This document shows, one piece after another, positions 1-8,664 of a DNA stretch of 39,787 nucleotides (positions are counted from its first letter, which is position 1; the number at the start of each line of letters is the position of its first letter). The DNA is from JBFMGS01 sp040752635 (GTDB lineage: Bacteria > Bacillota > SHA-98 > UBA4971). The stretch is taken from assembly GCA_040752635.1 (NCBI GenBank), contig JBFMGS010000016.1, positions 1 through 39,787 on the forward strand, read 5' to 3'. Under the pieces are notes generated by a model that was not told where the DNA came from, searched no databases, and was given only the letters and a program-made list of their open reading frames with translations. Made by a program: the position numbers and the translations under genes.

Positions 1-1302
1 TCTGATAGCCTGACCGAGGACGCTTGAGGTTTCGCAAAGGTCCTCTACTCGCAGAAGCGGCATTGTTGCAGGGTACACAACCACATACCTATCTCTATCA
101 GACGGCGCCAGAGGCAGCAGACCTTGGTTGTTCCTGACGACTGTGATGGAAGCCTGGGCAAGCTTTTGCTCTACACGTCTGTGTGCCTCGCAACCAACAC
201 ACTCGAGCGGTCTGCCGTATCCGGTTTGCGCTTCATCGAAACCAGGTATCCATGCCGTCTTGGCGCTCAGGATCCTGCGCACTGACTCGTCGATCTGCTG
301 CTGAGAGATCGCCCCTCTTTCAACAGCCGCCAGCACTGCCTCGATAGCCTGTTTCTGCACAGCCAAAGTGTGGCACATAAGGACAATGTCGGCGCCTGCC
401 CTTATGGCTCTTACGGCGGCTTCGCCTGGCCCGAAATTGTCTTTTATGGCCTTCATTTCAAGGCAGTCTGTTATGACAATGCCGTTAAACTGCATCTCGC
501 GTCGAAGCAGCTCCGTGAGGATCTCGCGGGAAAGCGTTGCAGGCATGGCCGCAGGGCCGCTGAGTGACGGGTAGCGTATATGAGCTGTCATGACCATCGG
601 AGCACCCGCTGGGATAGCTGCTTTGAATGGCGCCAGGTCCACCTCCTCGAGGTCCTCCCGGAGGAATTGAACGGTTGGCACCTCTTCGTGGGTGTCGTAC
701 CTTGTCCTGCCATGACCGGGGAAGTGTTTCGCCATGCACAGCACACCTGCGTCGGCGTATCCCCGGATCATTGCCTCCCCAAGCCTCGATACCTCACCCG
801 GGTCGTCCCCGAACGCGCGGAGCCCTATGATGGGATTGTCTGCCTCAGCATTTACGTCGACGACCGGGGCACAGACGGTGTTAATCCCCATTGCAAGCGC
901 TTCGGTGCCCATTACGTGTGCAGCTTCGTACGCGTATTGGGAGTTGCCGGTAGCTCCGATCGCCATGTTGCCCGGAAACACACAGGCCTCCTCGGTTACC
1001 TGCATTACGATGCCGCCTTCCTGGTCAGCCATGATAAGCAGCGGTGCGACCGCTCCTGCAGCCCGGGCTGCGTCTTGCAGGGCACTAGTTAGTGCCTTCA
1101 TAGACTCGGGAGTCCTTGCGTTCCTTGCGAAGGCCACAACCCCGCCTACGCCAGGATCGCGGACGAGCTGTTGGATCCCGGTAGGAACTTCGCCCTCAAA
1201 TGGTTCCGGGAAGCCGACCATTACCATTTGGCCTACTTTTTTCCGCAGATCCATGGAGTGCAGCATTCGTTCGATGCTCATGTCGCCGCCAGCGTTCTCC
1301 AT
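1..1302 (-). CDS. nagZ: GH3 beta-N-acetylhexosaminidase (NagZ-like), C-terminus beyond window
   Basis: Hydrolyses terminal beta-N-acetylhexosaminides, probably GlcNAc from muropeptides or chitin-type oligosaccharides. The frame stays open from the ATG to the left edge (434 codons), so the C-terminus is missing. The NagZ-type loop KHFPGHG is at residues 192-198, followed by the Asp/His acid-base pair D203 and H205 (YDTHEE). The nucleophile is D279 in ITDCLEM. After residue about 340 the chain continues into what looks like a GH3 C-terminal domain, longer than the single-domain E. coli NagZ. The start is fixed by an AGGAGG box 7 nt upstream. No signal peptide is seen, so it is probably cytoplasmic. 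It is the last visible gene of the sugar-uptake operon, 139 nt after the MalG-like permease. Family assignment is firm; the natural substrate is inferred. Confidence 0.9.
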   Translation of the reverse strand, partial: MENAGGDMSIERMLHSMDLRKKVGQMVMVGFPEPFEGEVPTGIQQLVRDPGVGGVVAFARNARTPESMKALTSALQDAARAAGAVAPLLIMADQEGGIVMQVTEEACVFPGNMAIGATGNSQYAYEAAHVMGTEALAMGINTVCAPVVDVNAEADNPIIGLRAFGDDPGEVSRLGEAMIRGYADAGVLCMAKHFPGHGRTRYDTHEEVPTVQFLREDLEEVDLAPFKAAIPAGAPMVMTAHIRYPSLSGPAAMPATLSREILTELLRREMQFNGIVITDCLEMKAIKDNFGPGEAAVRAIRAGADIVLMCHTLAVQKQAIEAVLAAVERGAISQQQIDESVRRILSAKTAWIPGFDEAQTGYGRPLECVGCEAHRRVEQKLAQASITVVRNNQGLLPLAPSDRDRYVVVYPATMPLLRVEDLCETSSVLGQAIR

Positions 1303-1441
1303 GCTGTCCTCCTGCACCTCACTTGGCATCCTCAACCTGAGGCACTTTACGTCAGGGTTACAGCTTGCCCCCGACAGGTGCCCCGGAAGGAGTTCTCTGA
1401 GACCTTTCCAGCAGGGTTTTGACACCTGCCTGGCCTGCCAA
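1303..1441. other. Intergenic gap between permease and GH3 gene
   Basis: This 139-nt stretch separates the MalG-like permease stop from the GH3 start. It contains the GH3 ribosome binding site and a weak CCTCA-ACC-TGAGG hairpin. I see no convincing promoter or terminator, so the GH3 gene is probably co-transcribed with the permeases. Confidence 0.4.
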
Positions 1442-2302
1442 TCAGCCCTTCAGTGAACCCATGGTAATCCCCTTCTGGAACATGTTCTGCATCGACAGGT
1501 ACACGATCACTATCGGCAGCGTCGCTAGCGTCATCCCCGCGCACAGCATCCCCCACTGTGTGACGTTAAGACCTCTGAACATCGTAAGAGCCAGCGGAAG
1601 GGTCTTAAGCCTGATGTTGTTGACTATCAATAACGGCCAGAAGAACAGGTTCCAGGACCACATCGCCTTGAATATCGCCATAGTAGCTGTAACCGGCTTC
1701 GCGAGGGGAAGCATTATGGACGCGTATGTCCGATACGCGGAGCAGCCGTCAACCCGGGCCGCGTCCTCGAGGTCTTGAGGGATCGTCTGGAAAAACTGTT
1801 TGAACATGAAGATCCCAAACCCGCTTGCCAGGAACGGCGCTATCATGCCTTGATATGAATCCAGCCACCCTAGTCTACGGACGACAAGATACAGCGGAAT
1901 GGCGATCACGTAGAACGGGATCATCATGGTCCCCAGCGCGAGGTAGAACAGAAGGTCCTTACCGGGAATCCTCCTTCTGGCCAGAACATAGCCTGCAAGA
2001 GAATCTATTATCAGCGCGGGCCCGGTGATGCACACACTTACGATGAGACTGTTCAGGAAGAAGGTGCCAAGGCTCACGGATTCATCAAAGTTCCGGGAGA
2101 AGTTCCAGGCCTTCACGTAGTTGGCCAACGTGACTCTCGTCGGGATCAGCTGGTACGATATGATGACCGAATCAGGAATCAGTGAAGTCGAAACCATCCA
2201 AATAAAGGGTACTGCCATCGCAAAGGCACCGAGGATGAGCACTGCATACTTGACTATCTCGAGGATCAATCCCCGGCTATGTCTGTCGTTTCCCCTATTC
2301 AA
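1442..2302 (-). CDS. Carbohydrate ABC transporter permease, MalG type
   Basis: Inner-membrane subunit of a CUT1-type sugar importer. The 286-residue protein has about six hydrophobic segments, the first at residues 15-37. The cytoplasmic EAA loop that contacts the ATPase is visible as DLEDAARVDGCSAYRT in the last third. The start is TTG: the only nearby ATG, seven bases earlier, reads ATG-GCT-stop, while a GGAGG box lies 9 nt before the TTG. It pairs with the MalF-like permease 60 nt upstream and the binding protein before that. No ATPase gene is in the operon, so a shared MsmX-like ATPase elsewhere is likely. The neighbouring hexosaminidases suggest an aminosugar oligosaccharide as substrate. 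Confidence 0.92.
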   Translation of the reverse strand: MNRGNDRHSRGLILEIVKYAVLILGAFAMAVPFIWMVSTSLIPDSVIISYQLIPTRVTLANYVKAWNFSRNFDESVSLGTFFLNSLIVSVCITGPALIIDSLAGYVLARRRIPGKDLLFYLALGTMMIPFYVIAIPLYLVVRRLGWLDSYQGMIAPFLASGFGIFMFKQFFQTIPQDLEDAARVDGCSAYRTYASIMLPLAKPVTATMAIFKAMWSWNLFFWPLLIVNNIRLKTLPLALTMFRGLNVTQWGMLCAGMTLATLPIVIVYLSMQNMFQKGITMGSLKG

Positions 2303-2362
2303 GCCATTTCACCTCCGGCTTGTCGTCGGCAGCCACAAGGTCCGGGCGGCGCTGCTTAGTAC

Positions 2363-3337
2363 TTAGTAGACTATCTCCTCCGCCCGGAAGACGCGGCGCA
2401 TAACCCAGCTTAGCAGCAGCAGACCGAGGAACAATGCAACTGCGAGCGCACTGGCGTAGCCCATGTCGAACTCGAAGAACCCCTTTGTGTACAGGAGGTT
2501 GATGAGTGTCGTGGTGCTGTAGCCAGGCCCGCCGCCTGTCATGACATACGTTGGCGTAAACACCTGGAACGATCCGATGACTTCGCAGACAAGGATGAAG
2601 AAGGTTGTCGGTCTGAGCAGGGGAATGGTTATGAACCGGATCTTCTGCCACCCCGTTACGCCATCGATCGCCGCGGCCTCATATAGTTCCAGCGGAATCC
2701 CCTGAAGGCCCGCGAGGAAGATGGTCATGACGTAACCCAGTTCCTTCCATATGCTCATTATGCATACGGAGAGCATTGCGAGTTTGGAATCGGCAAGCCA
2801 TCCCTTCGGGGCGAAGCCTAAGGCCTTCAACATCTGGTTTGCGAGACCAGCCTCGCTCGCATTGAAAACCAGCGACCAGACGATCGAGGCTGCAACCATC
2901 GAGGTGACAACCGGCAGGAAGTAAACCGTTCGTAGAAAGTTCTTCCCGAACAGGTTCTTCTGATCGAGTAGAAGGGCCAGCGCAAGGCCCAACACCAGGC
3001 GTGCCGGCACGGTACCGAGGCTGTACCGCACGGTATTCCAGACCGAAACCCTGAAGACGCTGTCGCCGAACATCTTCGCAAAGTTCGCGAGCCCAGCGAA
3101 CTCGGGATGTTTCAAGGACAGGATGCTGTAGTCGAATAAGCTCAGGTAGAAAGCCCAGACCACTGGTATGAAGATGAACACCAGAAAAACCATGTATGCG
3201 GGAGCCATCATAGAGTACGACTCCAAGAGCTCGGCGACCCTGTACAGTAGGGCCTTGCGCCTTCCCTTCGGCCTTACACCGCGGGTCCAGGCGGCCTGGG
3301 TGTTGCCACCCGTCGCTGTCGTTGTCGTGTGCTTCAT
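2363..3337 (-). CDS. Carbohydrate ABC transporter permease, MalF type
   Basis: First permease subunit of the CUT1 sugar importer, about 324 residues. A hydrophilic N-terminus of about 45 residues precedes the first membrane segment (PAYMVFLVFIFIPVVWAFYL); about six segments follow. The EAA loop ELYEAAAIDGVTGWQ lies in the C-terminal half. I chose the ATG at 3337, which has a G-rich Shine-Dalgarno about 7 nt upstream. An in-frame GTG at 3352 would add five residues but is poorly placed. It sits between the solute-binding protein and the MalG-type permease, the usual order for this importer class. The substrate is inferred from the hexosaminidases in the same operon. Confidence 0.92.
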   Translation of the reverse strand: MKHTTTTATGGNTQAAWTRGVRPKGRRKALLYRVAELLESYSMMAPAYMVFLVFIFIPVVWAFYLSLFDYSILSLKHPEFAGLANFAKMFGDSVFRVSVWNTVRYSLGTVPARLVLGLALALLLDQKNLFGKNFLRTVYFLPVVTSMVAASIVWSLVFNASEAGLANQMLKALGFAPKGWLADSKLAMLSVCIMSIWKELGYVMTIFLAGLQGIPLELYEAAAIDGVTGWQKIRFITIPLLRPTTFFILVCEVIGSFQVFTPTYVMTGGGPGYSTTTLINLLYTKGFFEFDMGYASALAVALFLGLLLLSWVMRRVFRAEEIVY

Positions 3338-3419
3338 CCAACATCCCCCCACTTTCCGGGCTACCGCCTCCGCCGGGCAGATGCCCGGCGGAGGCCTTCG
3401 AACCTTGCCCCCTGGTGAC

Positions 3420-4703
3420 TCACGGCTTCTTCAGCAGCTCCTCCAGCTTCTTCTGGAGATCGTCCATAGCCTGCTTAACCGTCTTCTTGCCTTCCATCGC
3501 CTCTTGCACCTCCGGCCGTATCAACTGCGTAATGCCTGATGCTTTGGGATGCTTGAAGTAGAAGTATCCCCCAACCTCAAGCTGCTTGGCAAACGCCTGC
3601 CTGATAGGATCCTTGAAGTACTCATGTCCTGCTAGAGACTTCCTCGCCGGGGAGAAACCGGAGAGCTTGCAGTACTCAGCCATCGACTTCGGGGACAGGA
3701 AAAACTCTATGAACTTCCACGCGGCCTCTTTGTTCTTGGATTGCTTCGACATGACGACCACGTCGGTGCCTGCAAAGGCAGCCTGGCGCTTCCTGTGCGG
3801 CAGCAGGCCAACCCCGAACTTCCCAGCGAGCGCAGGCTCCCTGGAGAACATTACGGCAGAATCCTCGCAGTCGAAGAACAGGGCCACTTTCCCTTCAGCA
3901 AACATCTTTTGGATTTCTTGCAGGTTTATCGTTGTTATACCGGGTGGCGTGACCTTGTGTGTCCGAACGAGGTCGATATAGAACTGTACAGCCTCGACGA
4001 CAGCAGGATCATTGGCGGTGGCTACGTTCCGCTCCTCATCTACGAAGTTAGCCCCGTTCTGGCGCACGAAGGGCTGGAACTGCGAGACATAGCGCCCGGA
4101 GGTTCCGAACCCGTACTGATCGATTACGCCGTCACCGTTGAGGTCGCGCGTCAGCTTCTTCGCATATGTCACGAACTCCTCCCAGGTCCAGCTGGTCGTC
4201 GGTTCAGGGACACCAGCAGCCGCTAGAAGGTCCTTCCTGTAGAACATGGCGCGTATCGTACCGAACCACGGCAAGGCATAGACTTTCCCGTTGTACTTGG
4301 TCCTCTCAAGGAACTGCGGGTAAAAGTCGTTCCTCATCTCTGTTGACATATAACCATCAAGCGGTTCAAGCCCATCTGCAGCCGCGAGCACATGTTCGAA
4401 CGGGTCCCCGACCGTGAAGACATCGGCGATCGTGCCACCCACCATAGCGGCCTGAAACTTGGTGTGAGGGTCTTCAGCCCACGGGATCGCCTGGAAGTTT
4501 ACCTGTACATCGGGGTTCGCGGCTTCGAACTCCTTGATGATCTGACGCACGAGCGCGCTGGTCTCCGGGTTACCGCCCGCCTGCCAGAAGCTGATGGTGA
4601 CCTTCTTGGCGGCGCTCGCCAGCGGGACCGCTACCAGCATGAGCGCGAGACACGCAACGCAAACCAGGACAAGCCGCCTCGTCACTCTTGAAAACCTCGA
4701 CAT
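3420..4703 (-). CDS. Extracellular sugar-binding protein (family 1)
   Basis: Captures the sugar outside the membrane and delivers it to the two permeases downstream. The 427-residue protein starts with a classical signal peptide: basic MSRFSRVTRR, a hydrophobic core, then an A-S-A-A cleavage region near residue 32. There is no lipobox cysteine, which is unusual for a Gram-positive binding protein; it may be released or held by its uncleaved signal. The mature start (KKVTISFWQAGGNPETS) and WTWEEFVTYAKKLT are typical of the SBP_bac_1 family. The start is supported by GGAGGAGGT 9 nt upstream. The C-terminus is lysine-rich. A 146-nt gap separates it from the GH84 gene. Confidence 0.93.
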   Translation of the reverse strand: MSRFSRVTRRLVLVCVACLALMLVAVPLASAAKKVTISFWQAGGNPETSALVRQIIKEFEAANPDVQVNFQAIPWAEDPHTKFQAAMVGGTIADVFTVGDPFEHVLAAADGLEPLDGYMSTEMRNDFYPQFLERTKYNGKVYALPWFGTIRAMFYRKDLLAAAGVPEPTTSWTWEEFVTYAKKLTRDLNGDGVIDQYGFGTSGRYVSQFQPFVRQNGANFVDEERNVATANDPAVVEAVQFYIDLVRTHKVTPPGITTINLQEIQKMFAEGKVALFFDCEDSAVMFSREPALAGKFGVGLLPHRKRQAAFAGTDVVVMSKQSKNKEAAWKFIEFFLSPKSMAEYCKLSGFSPARKSLAGHEYFKDPIRQAFAKQLEVGGYFYFKHPKASGITQLIRPEVQEAMEGKKTVKQAMDDLQKKLEELLKKP

Positions 4704-4849
4704 CTCGTATTACCTCCTCCTGTCTTTAGTAGGGTCGTGTCAGAAACCAGGCATCCACCGAACCCAGCACCTATCTCGCCCCTGTCACCCATATCCGGTC
4801 CGCTCCGATGACCACCCCCCTATCAGCGTAAGTCAGTGAAAGGCGCACC
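4704..4849. other. Intergenic region upstream of the binding-protein gene
   Basis: This 146-nt gap lies between the GH84 stop and the binding-protein start. Apart from the strong ribosome binding site at its left end I see nothing convincing. No good -35/-10 pair and no terminator hairpin were found, so readthrough from the upstream genes is the simplest reading. Confidence 0.35.
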
Positions 4850-6583
4850 TTACCCCACCATAGCCTTGATCTCTTCCAGGTACCACGCTGCATCGGCGAG
4901 CATGTCGGCATCCCAGTCGCGCCATGAGAGCTCGGCCGCACGGAGGAACGCTCTCAAGGCATCCTGAGCGGGGGTAACTCGGCCTTCCGCGTCTCCCGCA
5001 GAGTGCCGCCCGTAAGACCAGGTGCTGTATGCCTCGCAAAACGCCAGGAACCTGTTGAACCCTTCTCCCAGCTCGTGGGCGAGTCGCTCGTTGCCGAGCC
5101 GCCCCTTCAAGGCGGGCAGGGCCACTCGGACGATCCTCGCCGCCATCAGAAGATCCTCGGCGGCTTCTTGCGAGCTGAAGTTGTCCTCGCCGCCCGCAAA
5201 GCTTCGCGTGTCTTTGAGCGCGTCGTAGTACTTCGTGTAGGCTTCCACCAGCAACTGCAGCAACTCTCTGGCTTCCTCGCCTACCAGAATCGCAACAGCC
5301 TCCTCCAGCACGCACTCAGGGCGGTACGACGCGGGATCCCAGCAGTACCTTGCAATGCTCCACAAGGGGATCTTGGATGCCTCTACCTGGCGCATCGGGT
5401 TGGATATCAGCCCCTTGATCCAGCAAGGCAGTTCCGTGCACGAGAGCTTCACGGGGTCCAGCAAGAGACGCCAGGGGTGCGGTGCAAGATAGTCGTTCAC
5501 CGGGTAATTCAGCCAGAGAATCGGCTTCCTGCCCACCAGTGAATAGAAGGACCGGGCATCTTCGCTGCTGACAGTCGTTGAGTTCCACTCGGGACCCGTC
5601 CAGAAGACATCAACGTCCTCCGGCAGGGCGTCCGCCAGTACTTCGATGTAATCCTTCCTTTCAAGTGCATAGCGAGTGAAATACGTAGTGGGACAGAATA
5701 TGAGCTTGTTCTCGGAGTCCAGGCCCCTCAAGGCATCATTCAGGCGCCTTACGAGATCTACATGCGCGTGGCCCAGCCCCGCATATGCGCGCTTATCCTC
5801 CGGGTGCACCATCTCGAAGTTGATATCGTCGAGGGCAAGCGCGAAGGTGCGCGCCCCGAGGTCGTATGAAGCCCGGAATTTCGCAACAAGAAGCGCCAGG
5901 TCCTGTTTGCTTGAGTAACATATTGGGGGCTCACTCCGAAGGGAAGGATTGACAGCAACGCACACACGAATGTACCTCTCATTGCACCGCTGCACCATTC
6001 CTGAAATCGCCTGCATGTGTTCCTCTGAATATGGCTTCCGCCACTGCCTGCAGTGCTCCGGCACCATTCCGTAGCACAGCATCAGGAAATTGAACCGGCA
6101 CGCAGGCAGGAAGTCTATGATCGACAGGTAATCCGACGGGTTCCACCGTAGCCCCTTTATCCCGCGTATCGCTATGGCCGGGGAGGACGAGATGTCAAGC
6201 CCGGGAATCTCGAGCACACCGTTTTTGAACCTGGACCGAAACTTCAGTTCCTGGACGCCATAGAGCAGGCCAGCCGACGACCCCGCAACGAGTTCGACTA
6301 ACGGGCCCTGGCGTTTCGATGAAACAGTCAAACGGTAGGCTTCCCCCGGCGCTGCCCCACGCATCTCCGGACTCAGAGTCAGCGCGATCTCCGCAGTCCC
6401 GGCGAGACCGGCTCGGTCGCAATTGTGCACCACGGGGACATCCGCCCCGAAGCCACCACGCAGGAAGGCCAGAAGATCCTGAACGGCTGCGGAACGTTTC
6501 TGGTCCCGGGAGTCCACCGTGATAGCGCATGTCTTATAGATGCGAACCCACTCGGTATTGTCCATGCCGACCAATGTCCTCAC
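4850..6583 (-). CDS. GH84-like beta-N-acetylglucosaminidase
   Basis: Probably removes beta-linked GlcNAc by the substrate-assisted mechanism of GH84 (O-GlcNAcase/NAG-hyaluronidase fold). The N-terminal third resembles the GH20b/GH84 accessory alpha/beta domain (EAYRLTVSS, AGLLYGVQEL). The catalytic barrel carries the paired acids D252-D253 in ALALDDI, then FWTGPEW (about 328-334) and LNYPVNDYLAPHP (358-370), all typical of GH84. A helical C-terminal domain follows. There is no signal peptide, so it should act in the cytoplasm on imported oligosaccharides. The GTG start overlaps the SIS gene stop by 4 nt (GTGA), implying translational coupling; an alternative ATG is seven codons in. The 577-residue length suits a GH84 enzyme without the extra C-terminal modules of secreted homologues. 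Confidence 0.85.
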   Translation of the reverse strand: MRTLVGMDNTEWVRIYKTCAITVDSRDQKRSAAVQDLLAFLRGGFGADVPVVHNCDRAGLAGTAEIALTLSPEMRGAAPGEAYRLTVSSKRQGPLVELVAGSSAGLLYGVQELKFRSRFKNGVLEIPGLDISSSPAIAIRGIKGLRWNPSDYLSIIDFLPACRFNFLMLCYGMVPEHCRQWRKPYSEEHMQAISGMVQRCNERYIRVCVAVNPSLRSEPPICYSSKQDLALLVAKFRASYDLGARTFALALDDINFEMVHPEDKRAYAGLGHAHVDLVRRLNDALRGLDSENKLIFCPTTYFTRYALERKDYIEVLADALPEDVDVFWTGPEWNSTTVSSEDARSFYSLVGRKPILWLNYPVNDYLAPHPWRLLLDPVKLSCTELPCWIKGLISNPMRQVEASKIPLWSIARYCWDPASYRPECVLEEAVAILVGEEARELLQLLVEAYTKYYDALKDTRSFAGGEDNFSSQEAAEDLLMAARIVRVALPALKGRLGNERLAHELGEGFNRFLAFCEAYSTWSYGRHSAGDAEGRVTPAQDALRAFLRAAELSWRDWDADMLADAAWYLEEIKAMVG

Positions 6584-7317
6584 CCCTTAGTCGCTGATCT
6601 ACCTGTAAACCTCGGTTCCCACTGCTGGTTGTGCTCATCTCCGCCCTCTACGTTGGAGCTTATGAAAACTGGTGGCCTTATCCCAGCCCGGACCAGCCTT
6701 TCCACCACCTCGGCGACGAGCGCGTTGATTATCGCGGCCCCGGTCACAGTTGATGCAGGACATACCTTGGTCGGAAGCTCATCCACAGAGAGGATGGCAT
6801 CCCCGAAGACCCCGCAATTGTCTATGACGATATCTGCGACCTCGAACAACCTCTTCCCGCTGCTGTGGCGAGAGGCGACCTTTCTTGAGTGGGCCAGAGA
6901 AGTAAGAGCGACAACCACCGCTCCGCGGCTCTTCGAGGCTAACGCCATTTCTACCGGTACGACGTTTCTCCCCGAGTTAGAGATCACTATAACCGTGTCG
7001 CCTTCTCGAACGCCTGCATGGTCAGCGATGACCTCAGCGTAACCCTCGAGGCGTTCCATCGCAGTCGCCTTGAAAGGCCCCTCGTGCAACATCAACGCGG
7101 GTTCCAGGATCGCGTTTACAGGCACGAGCCCTCCCGCCCTACAAAACGCTTCCTCAGCTATGAGGTGTGAGTGGCCCGTCCCAAACAGGTGGAAGGTCCT
7201 TCCTCTGCGAATAGACTCGACGATAGCATCCGCGGCTTTACATATCGCCTGAAACTGCGTCTCCTCGACAGACTCCAACAGCTCACGGATGCGTGTAAAA
7301 TAGCTGTGTGCTAACAC
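6580..7317 (-). CDS. SIS-domain (phospho)sugar-binding protein, UPF0309-like
   Basis: A 245-residue SIS protein. The sugar-phosphate loop is visible as FGTGHSHLIAEEAF (about residues 44-57), and a second Ser-rich motif VISNSGRNVV lies in the middle. This matches the SIS_2 group often annotated UPF0309, related to but distinct from MurNAc-6-phosphate etherase MurQ. It probably isomerises or binds an aminosugar phosphate made from the imported glycan; the exact reaction cannot be read from sequence. The GTG start lies inside the end of the ceramidase-like gene (7-nt overlap) and the stop overlaps the GH84 start by 4 nt, so the three genes are tightly coupled. Confidence 0.82.
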   Translation of the reverse strand: MLAHSYFTRIRELLESVEETQFQAICKAADAIVESIRRGRTFHLFGTGHSHLIAEEAFCRAGGLVPVNAILEPALMLHEGPFKATAMERLEGYAEVIADHAGVREGDTVIVISNSGRNVVPVEMALASKSRGAVVVALTSLAHSRKVASRHSSGKRLFEVADIVIDNCGVFGDAILSVDELPTKVCPASTVTGAAIINALVAEVVERLVRAGIRPPVFISSNVEGGDEHNQQWEPRFTGRSATKG

Positions 7318-8651
7318 TCGCCCGACATCCCCTTCATTGCAAGCTTCGACACTTCCTCTTCAATCAAGTCTGCGGCCTCAGGTCCAACCCGGCTCATCAC
7401 TGCCTCGTAAGAAGCAACCCCACACACGTCGGGACGCACAACGTACCCTATATGGCCATTTGCGTAGCCCACAAGCCACACCCGGTCCACATCGGACCGT
7501 CTGACGCCCGCAACTCTCTGCCTGATACGCATCCCTGTCTCTGCCGACACCTCCCCCGGCAAGAAGACGATGACCGCATCTTTGAAATCGACAATAGAGA
7601 TGTCAGTCATCACATGCCTGTCGAGAGCGGCAGTATCCCGATTGTCCTCGCATGGCGGGTCCACGCTTAGATCGCGGTGCCTATCAAGAACCACTTGCCA
7701 TGCCAGCACCACGGATTCCGCCCGCTTTATGTCCCCGGGGCTGGCGTTCCCACAGGCTCGAAGGCTGTCAACTTCCCTTCGAGCCAGCTCCAGGGCGGAG
7801 CGGGCGGATTCAAGCGAGACGGGACGCCGGCGCGGAAGCATGAGCATGCTGCGGGACACGGATATCTCCGGCGTTGCCGTGCATTCGATGCCGCCTGCTA
7901 GAGAAAGCGCGCCTTCGGCAACGATCCGGCCGAGCCTTTCGGCCTCATCAAAGCTCGAAGCATTCCTTGTGTAACGAGTGCTCACGTCTGCAGCGGCACC
8001 GTTCACGAACATTGCCATGCCGACCGTTCCCTCTGAAGCTTCCATCACATCGACGGTATATCCGGGCCAGTCACGCGAGAACAAGAGGTTCTTGGGATCG
8101 AGAACCGTTGGGTGGCAAGCGTAATTGAATACACATGCGATAGGGTTACCGCGCACATCTTCGAGTTTCAAAACCCTCAGCACTGGATCAAAAACGCCGG
8201 CAGGATCCTCCCTGTTGCTGGCAACACCATTTATCTTGCACGCCCCGGCCCCAAGACGGCCTGGCCGGCGGGATTCCCATGCTGCAACCGCTGCTCGGGC
8301 CGATTTGCACGCAATCTCACCGGCCAGTATACGGTCGTAGTCTTCCAGGGTGGTGAATATCCCTGAAGGACCTGAGTGTGTGTGCGTGGCGCAAATCACT
8401 ACCCGGGCTGCAGGTATCTCCTCTATCCGTGAGGTAACCTCTCGCCTTATGGCTGCGACCAGGTCGTCGTCAACCGCCAAGACGTCTAGAGCGATCATAA
8501 TGAGACCGCCAGTGCTGCTTTCAAACGCCAAAGCCCGTGCGAAAAGAGGGTCGTGCATGCCCTCAGCCGATCCCGCCCTTTCGCGGTAGCCAGCAAGCGG
8601 GATTCCGGGCTGCGGAGTTATATCCGTCTTAGCGACACCTATGTTGAACAT
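7311..8651 (-). CDS. Neutral/alkaline ceramidase-like amidohydrolase
   Basis: The 446-residue protein matches the N-terminal catalytic domain of neutral/alkaline non-lysosomal ceramidases. The opening GVAKTDITPQPGIPLAGY is diagnostic. The zinc-site histidines appear as ATHTHSGP (H90, H92) and NYACHP (H180), followed by SRDWPG (D194) and NGAAADVSTRY. The C-terminal immunoglobulin-like domain of true ceramidases is absent, and so is a signal peptide, so the protein should be cytoplasmic. Sphingolipids are an unlikely substrate here. In an operon for N-acetylhexosamine glycans, removal of an N-acyl group from an aminosugar is a reasonable but untested guess. GAGGGAG lies 8 nt before the ATG, and the gene follows the regulator by 13 nt. 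Confidence 0.85.
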   Translation of the reverse strand: MFNIGVAKTDITPQPGIPLAGYRERAGSAEGMHDPLFARALAFESSTGGLIMIALDVLAVDDDLVAAIRREVTSRIEEIPAARVVICATHTHSGPSGIFTTLEDYDRILAGEIACKSARAAVAAWESRRPGRLGAGACKINGVASNREDPAGVFDPVLRVLKLEDVRGNPIACVFNYACHPTVLDPKNLLFSRDWPGYTVDVMEASEGTVGMAMFVNGAAADVSTRYTRNASSFDEAERLGRIVAEGALSLAGGIECTATPEISVSRSMLMLPRRRPVSLESARSALELARREVDSLRACGNASPGDIKRAESVVLAWQVVLDRHRDLSVDPPCEDNRDTAALDRHVMTDISIVDFKDAVIVFLPGEVSAETGMRIRQRVAGVRRSDVDRVWLVGYANGHIGYVVRPDVCGVASYEAVMSRVGPEAADLIEEEVSKLAMKGMSGEC

Positions 8652-8664
8652 GCTGCAGGCTCCC

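Noticed and set aside
734..1456. 240-codon plus-strand open frame
   Set aside because: It is antisense to the GH3 gene; the minus strand has the catalytic motifs and ribosome site, the plus frame has low-complexity Ser/Ala/Pro content.
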